NCBI GenBank assembly: GCA_019843655.1 | Contig: JACDQD010000002.1 | Location: 3,110,585 to 3,174,584, forward strand | Direction of reading: 5' to 3' | Origin: Lethocerus indicus | Taxonomy: Eukaryota > Arthropoda > Insecta > Hemiptera > Belostomatidae | Length of the DNA: 64,000 nt | Shown: piece after piece, positions 13,901-27,886 of the stretch | How the letters are laid out: each line of letters opens with the position of its first letter | How positions within the stretch are numbered: the stretch's first letter is position 1 | Translations under genes and position numbers: made by a program | The notes under the pieces: generated by a model | The model's input: only the letters and a program-made list of their open reading frames with translations | Told to the model about the DNA's origin: nothing | Databases searched by the model: none

Positions 13901-16851
13901 CAGCCAACGATATTTCGGTCACACAAAGTTATGTCATTTCATAATTTAAATGTAAAGTTGATCTATAAATGCGTCCTATCGGGTGATTGCGTAATAGATT
14001 ATTAAAGGAGTTTAAGGTTAAAAATTGAATTTATTCGAATAATTCTGTTGAATTGTAGCTAAAGTGACCATTAAATTTGCATTAGGCTGTTAACTTTCTC
14101 TTCGGTTTATTTGAATAAAAATAGTAGATACTCTCCGTCTTCACAAATCTATTAATCGATAGCTCGAAACACTTGTACAAAGTGAGAGAAAATCGTACGT
14201 GTTGTTTTATTTGAAGCTTATTCGCGATCGTATGTAAATATTCACAAACGCATGAATTCGTATGAGCGTACTTCAGTTTTATGGGAGCACCGCTAGTAAT
14301 AAATTCAAATTTGCGATTCCAGGAGTACTTCGTCCCTTATGTGTTTCCAGTGAACAACGGGCTAGAGATATAGGTGGTAGATATACATCCACCGCTCTAA
14401 GGATTTAAATTTAATAACGGAAATACGCCAATGAACATATCTCTTATTGTAATTTTATATTGAAAGGCAGGCAAACCAGTAAGTAATGAATACGGGATTA
14501 ACTTTTAATTTTCGGCTGTGAATTAATCAGCGAAATTGAAGTTGACGAGCAATAAAACAACTTTAGGGGTTGGGGGGGGGGCTTGCTTTCGTCGGGTCGT
14601 GAAATTTCCGATGGCGGGCCGTAAAACCATTTCAATTTCATCGGGACCTGAGTTGTTCGGCGCCGAGATAATTTCGTCCCGGTTTTAGTATTTAATTATG
14701 TGCGACGGAGGGCGGGGCGGGAGGCTCCGATTATCGAATATGGGCCATAAACGCCGTGGGGCGCTTTACGCTACTCTGTCAGGGGGTGGCGGGGCCTACC
14801 CCATATCCTCGGTGCGGAGAGTTTTTCACAGTTGACGTTTGGCCCTGGCTGTGGCGGATGTCCCAATCAATAACAGACGCCGGCGGCGGATGCAGAAGGT
14901 CCCCCAACCCCCTACCAACCCCCAACACCCCGCCCCCGCCCACATCACACCGGTAATGAACCCATTCGTCAACCTGGGCCGGCTTCATTAATCACCGATC
15001 CGCCGACGACCAATATTAAGTTCATTATTGCCCCGGCTTCACACTCCACTCCGGTTGGCTCGTTTAAAATGCTACCTTAATTTGGAGATTGATCGGATAA
15101 CTGGGCCGACATAACATTGGGAATCTTTATCCTCCCGCTCCGAGAGAGACCGGTTTGACCTTCAACATTTGTACAAAATCACGGATTATACACATAATTA
15201 TATGTACAAATAATTACCGGCATATGAATAGATACCACAAATTTAAAACGTTAGTAAATTTAAGCGTTGATATTTTTATAAGAATAATATTTTTTCAGTT
15301 CGACTTCATGAATACCTGTCAAGTGCTATTCAATTGGTAACAACAAATGTCTAAACGCTAGATGAATAATAAATCTCTGTGAAATAGTGGCCAGTCGCCA
15401 GCCAGTATTGAGAGAGAATTGATTATTCCTAATGTTATAACTCATTTGGTATAGTGTTGAGATGATAATATGTGGTCTTTAGGGACGCAATTGAGCCGTT
15501 GTACAATGGAGACAAGAGTTTAAGGAATCGGAAAAACGGGTCGGGGTATTAGCGTATCTCCACATTTTCCTGTCGATGCTCCCTTAAGATAAAGTCGACC
15601 CTCGTCCCGGGATGTCCCATTAAAGAGAGCCGAACCGTCCTTGACGCTGATACTCGGCTTACTCGCTCCCCCACGCCGATCTCGGCCGCAGATAGTTTAA
15701 CTGCCAGTTTCCAGTCGAACGGAGCCAAGAATTTGTCGAAGCCCAAACGAGAGAGAAAACCCTTTACGGCCACCTCTAAATAAATCCCGTCGGAAAAATA
15801 AATCCCCAGTATTTAGTTGTGTGGAGTATTTTGAAATATTGGCATTGAAGTAGTTAAGATATTTGGAATAGGATTAGCAGTTTTTTCCCTTTAAGAGTAT
15901 AGAATCTACGAATCGATTTTACCTATGAAGAGAACAAACTGAAAGTACTGAAAGTAACAGAATTATTATAAACATATTTTCGCTTTTAATTATAGTCCCG
16001 AATATACCGCAAAATTTGCATTTCCAGTGATTTAAGCTCAGGAAAACAATATTAGCCTGTAACATTTATAACGAATGTCTTTCGGCAAGGGCAGAGACAG
16101 AGTATAACTTATAATTACCGCGATGATAATATTCAAATATTATTATTAAGAATTATTGGCGTTGTGAGTGATTAAACAGAACTATTATGGCCCAAATGTG
16201 AGAACCGATATTCTAGGAATACATACCGACAAGACGAATATAAGAACAGGACGGGAAGGGCAAACGTGTTCATAGATGTAATCGTAACGCAATATCGGAA
16301 ATGCTCAATAATGAGTCCGTCAGTCGAGGTAATAGGTAATAGGTGCCATGGTATACGGAGGTGGCTCGGCCAACAGTTATTTATAATCGGGCATGAAACG
16401 GGAAGCGTAATATTTTGACCCGGCGAACAAGAGGAGGACGAAGGCAGTTATGTGGGAAGTTGGCCGGCCCCAGTATAAACTGCATTACCATAATACTACA
16501 TCAGAGAGAAATGTCCCGGCTGTTGTTATAGGTGGGCGGAAGAACCACCACCCCTATAGTCGGAGGACCGAACGCCCAGAAGCGGCTTATATCTGGCGAA
16601 ATTGGATGGCCGGATTATTGCGATACCTCCGCAGCTTGTATTTCTAAATTAGTCCGCTCGCGGGGAAATTAAATAACATTCCAGTCTCGTATATCAACCT
16701 AACTATAACTACAACAATTAATAATTATTCGGGATCCTCTTTCGGATAACCTGCTTTCAATCTGCTGTAAATGTAATCCATATGAATTCAGAAATATAAC
16801 ATCACTAGAATAATTAACATAGGGATCGGGAAAACCTTCATAAATTTATTT

Positions 16852-16871
16852 ACACTTTATTTATAAAGTGT
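16852..16871. repeat. perfect 9-bp hairpin upstream of the first visible exon
   Basis: ACACTTTAT and its exact reverse complement ATAAAGTGT are separated by two T, about 105 bases before the splice acceptor. In AT-rich intron sequence this may be chance. Confidence 0.6.
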
Positions 16872-16975
16872 TATTGTTAGATCTATTGTCCAGTAATCTA
16901 TGTCCGTTGACTTGCTGTCTCTTTTTGAACGTAGTGTAATGGAGATTGGTACAGGGATATTGTTTTTCTCGGCAG

Positions 16976-17157
16976 GAGCGTCTCAGTGGTGGCGGCGGAC
17001 GTGGCCGTACCCGGACAGCCGACTGCGGTGCTGGTCGCTGTCGAGGAACCGGAGCCGGCCTCCAGGTCCAGGCCCGTCAACGTCACACTTCGGCTGGTCA
17101 CCCACCGCCCGTCTGAGACACCGGAGCTGCTGGCACAGAACACAATGCCAATTACAG
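16976..17157 (+). CDS. alpha-2-macroglobulin/CD109/TEP-like protein, exon with MG1 domain (partial gene)
   Basis: This is an internal exon coding for most of the first macroglobulin domain (MG1) of a secreted or membrane-anchored alpha-2-macroglobulin / CD109 / TEP family protein. Proteins of this family trap proteases or opsonise targets. The exon starts after TTTTTCTCGGCAG and ends at CAG|GTAAGT. It begins with one base that completes a codon, then reads SVSVVAADVAVPGQPTAVLV, the usual MG1 opening with its VPGQP turn. It continues through a PVNVTLRLV strand that contains an N-glycosylation site, N-V-T. It ends one base into a codon, which pairs exactly with the exon at 54041. Upstream in this frame there is a stop at 16932-16934 and no ATG, so it is not a first exon. 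A second possible acceptor, GTCTCAG, would start the exon at 16987 and would give phase 1 like the later junctions. The exon is GC-rich compared with the flanking introns. Its place in the superfamily is well supported; its subfamily is not. Confidence 0.8.
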
Positions 17158-19408
17158 GTAAGTGACCCCACTCGACTACCGAATTAGAATATAATCCTGA
17201 TTTATAAAACATACATTTTACATAGAAATACTACGGCAGTGGAGCACAGAATATTAAACACTTTTACCGGTTGCTTCATATTGAAAACATTTGATAATTT
17301 TAACCAACATTTTGGAAAAAGTCTCTCACTCGGTTTCTCGCGTAAATAACAATTTAAAAATCGTTATAGGGACAGCTCTATTGTGCCGGTACCAATAGTA
17401 ATGTCGCGTTCTCGTTGAAGATTTAGGTAATGAAAGTGATATTTTCGGTGCCGAACATAACCCAATTTTGGCTGTCACACATTTCACTGAACTTCCCAAA
17501 TATCTGGCTTCGGGTCGGTTGTTGGTAGAGGGGCTCGTGGGGGAAGGGCTGGGGGTGGGTTCTGGCCGCCTGTTGGGGACACGTTGGTCCGTTGAACCCT
17601 CGGCGGTATTAGATTTGTTCCCTCAATAATCATTGTCTTTGGCCAATTGCCTAGAAAGTTAGACACCTCCGCCCCCGCCCCCGCAACCCCCCATCACGGT
17701 GTTCCAACTCTCGGAAACCCCTTCCGTTTTATTTCCCCCGTCCGAACCTAAAGCCAGTTCCATTTTCCTGGCGCAGATATTGGGGACATGCAGAAAATCG
17801 AGATGTTTACATAAAAACCGTTTCTAAGTTCAAGCCGAACTGTATGCGTACACGTTAAAAGTAAAACAAAGTTTACGACCTATTATACGTACAATTTTTG
17901 CAATATATATTTTATTATGAGGGCAACACAAAAGTCGCTCGATAAATCCTTTAGAGAAGGAAAACATTTAAACCAAACCTAACCTAACGATTGTTAAGAA
18001 ACCATAAATACAATTGTTCCAATTTGAAAATTATGTCACAAGTCAGTCGATTGTCTTCTTTAGCGGAATAATTATTGTTTTATCTTAGCTCGGGATTTTG
18101 AAGGACTGACATAAGTATATTTTCCTATTGTACGAAATGAAAATGTATATACACCCCGGTGTTCAAAAAGAAAGGCGAGGTATTTAGTCGGAGCAGCACA
18201 AAGGAGGCGACGGTAAACTTTTTAAGGGTTCTTCCCTTAATAGAATTCCCTTCCCGACGGGCGGTTTTAGGAGCGCGGACACAATGCGCGGACAAAGGAC
18301 CGCCTCGGACGTCGGGCGTTCTAAGGCGGGCGAATCGGTCCCCGTCGTAGGAGGGTGAAATATGCTATCGGGATAATTGGGGGCGGGTCGGGGACGTTGT
18401 TTTTACGGTGGAGTCCTGCCGGAATCCAGGATCTGGGGACTGTCGGGGCGTGGAGAATCCCGGGGGTGCACTGGGAGCCACCTACCTCCTCTGGGTTTAC
18501 GGCAGCATAAACCCCCCCGGGTAGTAAACTCGGGAGGGTACCTGTGCCCTAATAACGAATGGACTCTCCCCCCCCCATCCCTGCCCTTTTCCTGCACTTT
18601 TACTGCTCTTCCCTGTTGGGGCCCCGACGACCGGTTACCTCGTGACGAATTGAAGACCGTCCCGAATATTCAAAACGGACCGGTAGGCCCCTTAAACGCA
18701 CCGGTCCATTCCGCTTTACCGAAGAGCGATATAAGACCAGTTGACTTCCCGCCGCGTAATGAAGGGTTTAGATTATATTTGTTATTTTAATTAATTCTAA
18801 ACGTTTCCCACGAAGTATACAATTTAAGGAAAATTTCAGTTGAACTTCAATTAAGCGGCATCTCGCTAACGTATTTATTTTATAGCAGAAATCATATCAA
18901 GTATTATTTGTTGTAACGCTGAGTCGGCTATGCAGTTTTACATAAACGTAACCGACTTGAAAAGCGGCAATGAAGTTTTTCTTTCAAATGAAGCTGCCGA
19001 CCGAGATTGATTCCCCGTTCCACTTGATTCAATCTTTTATTGAGAGGGAGCGAAGTAGAGGGAGGGACAGAGATATCGGGGGTTGAATATCGGAACAGAG
19101 ATAGTATGAAACCGACAGCCGGATATTTCCTTTTTCTCTGCCCTTCGGAAATATACACGGAATAGAGAAAACTTGTGGAAATTGAAATGGGATTATAGAA
19201 TCCTCCGCGGAGTAATATCGCCTCGGGAAATTCATATTATTTGGGGAACGAGCATTATTTCAAATTTGACAATATTTCTTTGCCAATACATGAAATGCTT
19301 CCCATCATGTCTTTCTACAGATCGAATATTGAGCAAGTACTTCAGTTTTGTGTTAATATTGTGATGTTAACTCCCACTGCAATCTGTATACCACTAATGA
19401 TATCTGGA

Positions 19409-19414
<6 letters not shown>

Positions 19415-19455
<41 letters not shown>
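19415..19455. repeat. (TA)n microsatellite
   Basis: About 20 uninterrupted TA units. Confidence 0.95.
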
Positions 19456-19457
<2 letters not shown>

Positions 19458-22400
19458 CAATAACAGTTCGGTTATTGTAGGTTGCTACTGTGTTTTATAT
19501 AATAGGCAAGGCAATAATAGATAATTGTGCTATGCAAAGGGAGTTCCAAATGACTTTGGATTAAGGGTTATAAAGCCAGCCCCTGGGGCCATATTCGCGC
19601 TTGTATTAGCCCTATTAGGCAGCCTATTTGCCACTACCGGTGTGAATATATCGACGGTTAGATTGCAAGATCGGAGTTAACAGCAACTTCGGTAGAATTA
19701 ATTAAAACTCACAATATACGCTTCTGGAAAATCGATAAATATGTTTACACCTGGTTACAATTGGACGCCTTATCTATATATTGAGATAGAATTTGAAATG
19801 GATATAGCTTTTTAGTTAATGTAACTGTTACAACCCATCTTTTCATTTCTGTAGACCATTGCTGCTCATTTTCAGTTCTAAAATGCTATTGGTACTCATT
19901 AATTTTTTATGTAAATAACTTTTATACTATTAATGTTGTCAATTGTTACAATTTCAAGCAATATAAGTAAGTGTTATATAATGTACAATCAATGTTTTTA
20001 ATTCAAACGTTTAACTACTCGAGTTATATATAAAGGGGGTCAACTTCTTACTATAAGAATTTTTCTTTTTTCTTCAACGTTCTATTTTCTTAAGAAAATA
20101 TTTTTCTTCCTTGTCGGATTATCGATAAAATATATATTTGATCACACTACTGGTCACAACTATTAGGTTCTGACTTCCAAATATATGACAGGAAACCTAT
20201 CTGGTATTGTGTATTTACGGTCATAAATGTTTTCCCGTTGATCCAAAATTTATTGAAAAACGTTTATCTTTAGTAATCTAGTTAATCGGTGCACCCAACG
20301 AACTTTAGTTAAGTACAAGTGACGATGATTTAGACGGTGCAGTGAGGATGCCAAAAAAAACATTCAAAGTGGCAAAAGTGACTAACACCGCTACTGAAGA
20401 TGGCGAGCAGCCGACCAAACCAGCGAGAGGAGACAGAAACACGATTTTTTAATTTCATATATGAATTATTTTTATTTTTCCCCTAGACCGATTATGGATA
20501 TAAGATTATACAGGATAAGAGATCAGAGTTTAGAGAGGGTGAGCGACACCGCGTTTTCAGATAAAATTAACGCACGGTCCGGTGGGCGCCCATATTCGGC
20601 CGCTATGCTATGAATACACCGAAGTAAGTTGGTAACCTACCTGGTCCATTACCTGTACAAACATGAATTTCCAACCTGCGACGGCCGAAACTTCCTTAAA
20701 CCTACAGCGCGGCTCTCGTTGGGTCCGACACTAACAAACAAATATCAGTTATATATCCGAGTGGCCATGAAATATTCACCGGCTACAGATGTTTATGCAT
20801 GAGCCACTGGCCGTCGCCTCAAACTTGTTTAATTACACCGGCCCAGTATACCGGCTACCTTTTGGATTACGCGCAGCCAGATTCGAGAAAAAGAAGAGAG
20901 TATGCTGTTAAATCCGAAGCAATTATGCCATATTTATGTTAAGGATTATAAACGCATTATCCCGATGTCAAGAATTCTGAAATCTTGGTCTTTACGTTCA
21001 TGACAGACAATTTCACAATGCTTCTTCAATGTCATATTCTTTTTCTGATAAACTCATCATTAGTCTTTATCTTTTACTAAAATTACTAGTAGAACTCTAT
21101 TGATAATTTAAGTTAATCAGTATTTTGAAATTCAAAGCAGAAAAATTTACAACGGTCAATTTATGAAATTTCCATTTCTTATCTGAAAGTTTTACAAATA
21201 TAACAAATTAAAATGAAGCTTATTCACATTTTCTGTACGAAATTCGAGAGTTACTTTTACAGAGAATGATAATAAGAACGGACTAACGGTTCCTCCTCCT
21301 TTTTAAATCAGAACTTTTGAATGTAATAACTAAAATCTGTCCTCCTGTCGAATAAAATTGGGCGAAGGTCAAAGGGAAAATATATTTCCATTTATATTCC
21401 ACTCGGTACTTATTCCCTTAGAATCCCTTTGGCTACTGCCCTATTTGAAGGGAATTGCGCAGTAATATAATCAAATTCGTGGTGGACACAGAGAATCCGC
21501 CCGCAAAGCGACCCAATAAATTCCGGGTATAACTTGTCCTAACAACATTTCCTTACCCCAACAATGTATGAGTCGCTTTATGAAACCGTCCAGCAGTGCA
21601 GAACAAGATCATTTTCTAAATCTAACATTTGACGAAGTAATCATCAAGATAATTAGCAGAGACGTGCCCGTTCATTTATAATTTTGAGGCAATTCACGCT
21701 CCAAATTTAGCCGCTATTCTTAAATAAAATATACAACTTTCTCATCTAAGAGTTCATATTTTTATAGAATTGAGTAATAATATTTAATCAAAAATGTAAA
21801 GACATTTTTTCGGATGTTTTAAAATCTCATTTGAGGAAACTTTTAATTTAGAAGCTTAATGAATTAAGCTAGTTATTAAAGCGATATTACGGCACAAAAT
21901 CCGTAATTTATTTGTTTGCCTATCAAAATGAACTTTTGAATGCGCTTCAACTAGTAAAAATAAGTCGTAGGAATTGTGTTCCTCCGATTTAGCACAGATC
22001 AACCGAAGTGCGTGCAGAAAACGTAATACTGCATAACGTTTAGTTATATTTACCGAATCTACTCCGAATAAGGAAAACGGTATTACGATCAATTCACATT
22101 AGAGTCCCGGTACTTTTATACTGTAATTTATAATTTCAAATCATCTTTAAATGGTACACACTATACAACGTATACTATAACCCATAAAACGTAAAAATTA
22201 TTATAATTATAGGTACAAGTGTAAACGGATGGTAAGATAATATCACGTAAATAATTACTCCCAGTGTATTTCACAACTGAAAGTAATTTCGGTGCTGCCC
22301 GCTGCACTATTTTGAATAGAATTTCCGATGGGTTTTATAGGTGGTTTCCTCGAATGGGGCATTTATAGATAGAATGGGGCCCACCGAGCGAATGATTCGA

Positions 22401-25400
22401 AGGCCCTCCTTGAAAATGGAGCAATTATTTGAAACCTCGCCAACTTCGCTTCGCCGTCGGCTTCGATCGTTTTCCCAAGACTCTTGAATTACCGGATGCA
22501 AAAAATACACCATCGTAACGAACCCAGCCTTGTGCCCGGGGGTTCCTGCCCTATTAATTAATCCGACAATCCTTTCCGCCCTTTTCCCCCGGAAATGTAA
22601 TTTTCTATTTCAGATTCAATTAACGGGGATTTTCTTTTCAGTTTAATTTTTTTAGAGTTTTCACTTTAAAAAATCCACACCTCTGGAAAAGTTTAATACC
22701 AATTCATGTATAATTACCGTATTTTTATAATCAAAACTGGAGAAAATCAGCGACTTTAGTGTTTTACGTAATGTTCCTGGTTTTTTTTTTCAAGGGACCT
22801 AAGAGACCCAGATTGGCTATATTATAAATATTAGGTCATTGTTTATCGAGTTGATATACATGCTTCTCAATTCGGGTTAATAAATTTAATTATTTTTATA
22901 TTCCTATGAACCTGTGGAAGCATTTTATCTTTTGAAGAGAGCGCGTTATAAATCGTGGTCTGAGTGGAGCATATCGAAAGGCTTTTGGAACCCTTTCTAT
23001 TTATCCCAAGAAATGTCTGTCGCGAGTTTAATATTTGCAAGAAAGATACGCTCATGCATTTATTTTCATGCATCTGTGACCCCTACGTCAGGAATAGAAT
23101 ACTGTTCGACGTAGGTAGAAAAAAAGTTAAATGGGCGCCTTGGAATTGGCAGGGATGAGTAATTGAGTGGCCCTTAGTAATGGGGTAACTCTGGAGTTGC
23201 TATTATAGAATCTGTCAAGCAAGTTGTTACCCGTGTACGGTAACAAACTGGGCCTAAATGTGTTCAATACCGGGCGCCCCATGAATATTGGACGACTCAA
23301 AGTGAGTTTTGCCCGCTTGCTCAGCACAGAACCTTCAGTACTTTCAGTATTCAATTGTGGCAGGTAGACTAGACGCTACGCAAACTAACATTTGTATATC
23401 TACAATAAATTTGCAGAAAGTATTTCCAATCCTACTCTATCCTACTAATTAATATTTATAAAACGAATAAATATTTCCATCCTTCAACTATTTATTTTAG
23501 AAAAGATACTGATATTTATAAAAATGTCAATGCAATTACATTAGATTTTAAAATTTGGCTTAATTAATACTTCAAAAGTATTATTATAGTAACCGATCCC
23601 GAATTTTGGTGCTCTACTACATTGGTTCGAACTTCGTTACGGGTATTTAAACAATAACATTTTTAGATCCGTACGTTTTTAGATACTCTCCAATTATTTG
23701 TATTTCAATTTGGGGGCACATCCTACAAGATTATATAACGAAATACAATTTAAATTTGGGCCATTTTTCCTACTTTTTTACGGCGAAAAGTGTTTCGTGA
23801 ATCTGAATTACCGGATAAATAATTTTACAGAAACTCCTGCGCCCAATCGATCCGTGGGGATAACTGATAAATATATACGTTGTATAAATTAGAAAACTTG
23901 AGGGTCAGCCGCCGAGTGCTCGTAATTTATAAAAATTACTTTTTATAAATAAAACCGACCTGAGATTCAATATACAATCGCCGGTCTATAAAAACTGGTG
24001 GTTCTCGGACTGGATGGTGAGGGGGTGGCGGAGGGGGTTGATTTCCGAGGGATCTGCGCCCCCTTCCCGACTGCCCTTTCTAATGGATCGACCCCGCATC
24101 GGTATGACAGTAAACCTCTTTTTGGCTCAGTCCCCACCCGGGCAAGATAATTCAATCGCCTACTCCATTTCCAGCCGATCGATGGATCGGCCCTCCACTA
24201 CGTATAAAGAGGGAAAAGCCGAAACATATACACGACGGTGCGTGTAGCCTACCGTAATAAATGACAGCGACCGGAGAGATGGTATATTTAATCGGGGAAC
24301 CTAAACTCCGCTGAAGAAAAAAACCGGCCTACATGTTCAAGTGCCAGAGTTTTACATTCCACGTTTTACCATTTCGGGATATAAACGGATGATAAAACGA
24401 GAATAAATTCCTACGAAATAAATGTAATATAATACAGTAGCGAAGTAATAAATAAATCTGCCATTACTGCGATTGTTGGACAAGTTGAAATGGTAAACAG
24501 CCAAACTCCTGGACTTTGATGTTGAATTCAGAGTTTGTTTGGAGACAATAACGAGGTTTCTGAGAACCCCAGAGCCTAGTTGGCATTACGTAACTCCTTC
24601 ATTTTCTGCCAATTATCGTGATAGGGTGTCGAAACAGAGCGTGTAAATCAAGTTGAATGCAGTGGAGTGATGCGGAAGTTGCCTCCCGATTTCCACTTGC
24701 AACATTGCAGGATTTTATATTTTTACGGTTGTTTTTCAGTCATGATAATAGGGTCAAAATATTGACCTTTTTCATCTCGAAAATTCGAAAGAAAGTAACG
24801 AAATATCGATGTATTCATAACGGTATCAACCGTCAAGCTCTTGGCCCGCCTAAAGCTCGAAAGAGTGAATAGTATGAAGAAAACTGGATGATGAATAGAG
24901 AGGGGCGGAATATCACATGTTCGCGGCGTCCGAGAAAAACGGAAACTATATTTTCAGGTACCTTCCCTAGATTTGGAAACGAATTGAAACGATCATCATT
25001 CTTAGGAGTTGAAAGTACCCCGGCGATTTCGGGGTTTCGTTGAATAATTTATCAGGGCCCCGGTGAAATATCTCGGCTGGGGGTTTGGACTACCGGCTGA
25101 TAGAATGGCTACCGTCCCCAACCTAGACCCCAACTGCCATACCTTTCGGTCATTCCATCTAACCGAAAAGCCGTTCGGGAAAATTGAACTTTCCGCTCTC
25201 GCCGAGCACTCTTAGTTATTGGTGAGAGGAAAATTTCCGACACTCGGCTTGTTATTCATGGATAATCATTCAAGCGAAACTTCGACAACTTCGCAAATAG
25301 GTGTCTTCGAATTTATATCACGAACTGTAAACTTGTCTTGTCCAAAAGGGTCACTGAAAATCCTTGATTTTTAGGTGTGGCGTCTTAAGAGGTTAATAAA

Positions 25401-27309
25401 TTAAAATTTTCGTACAGTCATGTGCTGAAGCTCTAAACATAACGGAATAGAACAAAACCTGTGGCGTATATAATTTATTTTTCAGGATCAACTAAAATAT
25501 TAATAATATCTCCCGTTCATCAATACTCTATTAAACCATCGTGAGGCAGCAAACTACGGTCTATACGTTTTGGCGACGAGCTGAAGGAAGTTCTCCCGTA
25601 TCACCCGAGATATCAAAAGGGGTAGCTGAGGGTTGCTGAGAGATCAGAATTCCATGAATTTATATCCGGGGGTTGTTCAAAGAGGTGCGGGGGTCAGGTG
25701 AAGTCGATGGCCGGCCGAGGGTGTCGAGGGTGGCGCCTTTGATGATGGGCGACCGAAGGATGGGGCATCGGGGCCCGAATTAGAGGCGGCTTGTGTTCGG
25801 GGCACCGTGAAAAACTCATCCGAGGGGCTTTTCCCCGCTGACAACCGACAGGCCCAATAGTGGGGCCGAATCGTTCCCTTACGGTTCGCCAGAACACTCG
25901 CCGCCCCGATACCCCTGACCGGCGGCGTTCTCAAATTAAAAGAAAGCTTATTTTAGAAATGGAAAAAATATAAATTACGGGCTCTTCATCCACCGCACCG
26001 CCGCCAAGAAAAAAAGAAACCACCCCTCCGCCCAGCCAGAGCACTAACATTGAGGGTTTTCCGCGTTAAATTACTTCTTGAAACCGACCCCTTTGAACCA
26101 CCCCCCGGCTGCGGCTATAAGGGCTCGCGAGTATTTTTTGAAAAGGGTTTCTAATTAACCATTCCTTCCCTCGCCGACTTTTCCTGTTTTTGACCTAGGG
26201 TCTCAATTACAGCTATTCCGAGCGAACAAAGTGTTCCGCGGAACGCTCTATTTTAATTTTTTTTTATTTCTCCCGAAACACACACTATGTATAGCCGATT
26301 CAAAGGAAACGGGGGGTTTGAAATGACTACACTATTGCTCATTATTTATAAGCAACTAATGATAACAAATTTATATCGAGAAAGAGACACAAGTAAATAA
26401 TTCGATATTTAATATCTCTCCTTTCATAAGTACTATGATTCCCAAACGAGTTTATCAAATCATGTTACTCAATAAACTGATGTATTATATGGGCGTTACA
26501 TCTCAGCTATAATGTGTAATCAATGTTCGATTTCAATTAAAATACCGAGGATGACCCAAAACAGTGATTACGAACCAGTCCAAAATTGAAAATAACTAAA
26601 ATCGGTTGTAAGAAGGAAATAATTATCTTCCAGTCCATTTTACTCCGTTTAACTATCTAATAACTAAATAACCTATGTCCTGATAGAACTAATAGATTCG
26701 TACGATACAGGGCTGTGTATTCGTGACAGTATGTTTACAGGTGTGTTATATCTCATTCGACCGAATCGGACAGTAGTAGTAGGAAGGTAAATTTCAGGGC
26801 GGAAATGATTGTGAGCGAAAGCAAATAATTCCGGCGGCTCGAAACCGGCCCCATCGGTTAGACTGAGCCAATATTAACTCGGGGCGTAAACCGTGACATG
26901 TACCGGGCGGGACAGACAACAAGTGATGACTTCGAGCTGGGCGGCCTATCTGGCGGCGCATAATTTTAATCGGGGAGAGGCCGGTTTGTTACCCCGGGGG
27001 GGGGGGCCATCAATTACAACCGGCACGTGTCACCCCCCCCGCCCGCCCCCGCCGCCCCCACCAGCACGACAGATGGATGTAGGCCCCGGACCTCTTCCCC
27101 GGGGACACTTCTAGGCCGACCCCAAACCCTATCTAACGATCGAGCCGCTACATCGGACCGACGAAGAAAAATGGCATCGTTCAATCCGACAGTACACCGC
27201 GCTCTTTTGATGGATATTTTAGAACGGGGAATATACTAAGAACTTATTGTTATTTCTCCGACAATGCGCACGAAAAAATGCCGAAAACTAGCATTCTATA
27301 TCCCACTCA

Positions 27310-27321
27310 AATCGACGACCT
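27310..27321. repeat. target-site duplication, left copy
   Basis: The twelve bases AATCGACGACCT are repeated exactly at 27875-27886. They bracket the LINE fragment between them, as expected from target-primed reverse transcription. Confidence 0.85.
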
Positions 27322-27874
27322 TTTTTTTTAACTTTATTTATTGTACAATCAACAATATGCCAGTTATAGGTACAATGGCGGTTCGTTTGATTAGTTTCAC
27401 TTGTTTCACTCGATAAAGACGCCATCCAGTGATGGTACTTTTGACCTGTATCCGGCCTACAGAAAGTCTCTAGGCCGGTGGCGTTTAAGATAATGGACGG
27501 GTAGAAGAGGAAAGGGACTGAACGAGTGGATTTGGATGTGGAGAGAGGCGGGAATGGAATTTAAGGAAGCGTGATTTTGCGACTTCGTCGACTGTCGGTA
27601 TGTTGAGGTCATTATGGATTGTGCGGTTAGAAACATACCGGGGGGAGCATTAAGGATGGTACGAAGGACTTTTGACTGGAACGTTTGGATGCGAGCGATG
27701 TCGGTTTTCTTGGCGGAACCCCATAGTTCTATTCCGTATGTCCGTGTCGGTTTTAGTATAGCTTTATATATTGACAGTTTGTTGACTATTGCCAGTTTTG
27801 ATGTCCTTTTCAAAAGAGGTCTCAACAGTCCAAATTTACGATTTAGATCTGTTCTTTTCAGTCGGGTATGGGAG
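27322..27874 (-). mobile_element. 5'-truncated Jockey-like LINE, C-terminal end of reverse transcriptase, frameshifted
   Basis: On the - strand this encodes the last part of a Jockey-clade non-LTR retrotransposon polymerase. Recognisable blocks are SHTRLKRTDLNRKFGLL, then KLAIVNKLSIYKAILKPT, RTYGIELWGSA and IQTFQSKVLRTILNAP, all typical of the region after the polymerase core. Near + strand 27638-27645, a C-rich run on the coding strand, the frame breaks. The reading continues in another frame as HNDLNIPTVDEVAKS, then FHSRLSPHPNPLVQSL, to a stop at 27485-27487. The 3' untranslated part has AATAAA just before a poly(A) tail, seen as poly(T) at about 27321-27329 on the + strand. With 12-bp duplications on both sides this is a complete insertion event, 5'-truncated at birth and now inactive. 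It lies antisense to the host gene. Confidence 0.88.
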
Positions 27875-27886
27875 AATCGACGACCT
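27875..27886. repeat. target-site duplication, right copy
   Basis: Exact copy of AATCGACGACCT at 27310-27321. It marks the truncated 5' end of the LINE fragment. Confidence 0.85.

Larger units (their letters stand above)
1..16975. other. non-coding upstream region (5' flank or earlier intron)
   Basis: No coding exon could be supported in this stretch. Its open frames are short, often lack an ATG, overlap each other on both strands, and match no family I recognise. Exon 16976-17157 begins inside a codon, so at least one upstream exon, expected to carry the signal peptide, must exist. I looked here for an ATG followed by a hydrophobic run and a GT donor in the right phase and did not find a convincing one. 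Contents noted separately: CT and GA runs, a palindrome cluster near 7.2-7.4 kb, and a T17/C10 pair at 8.54 kb. Confidence 0.6.

Noticed and set aside
16900..17187. 95-codon + frame over the first MG exon, and two - strand frames on the same bases
   Set aside because: These are shadows. Only the frame giving SVSVVAADVAVPGQP matches the family and joins in phase with exon 54041.
17977..17990. CCTAACCTAA as insect telomere-type (TTAGG) sequence
   Set aside because: Only about two units. Too short to mean a telomeric repeat.
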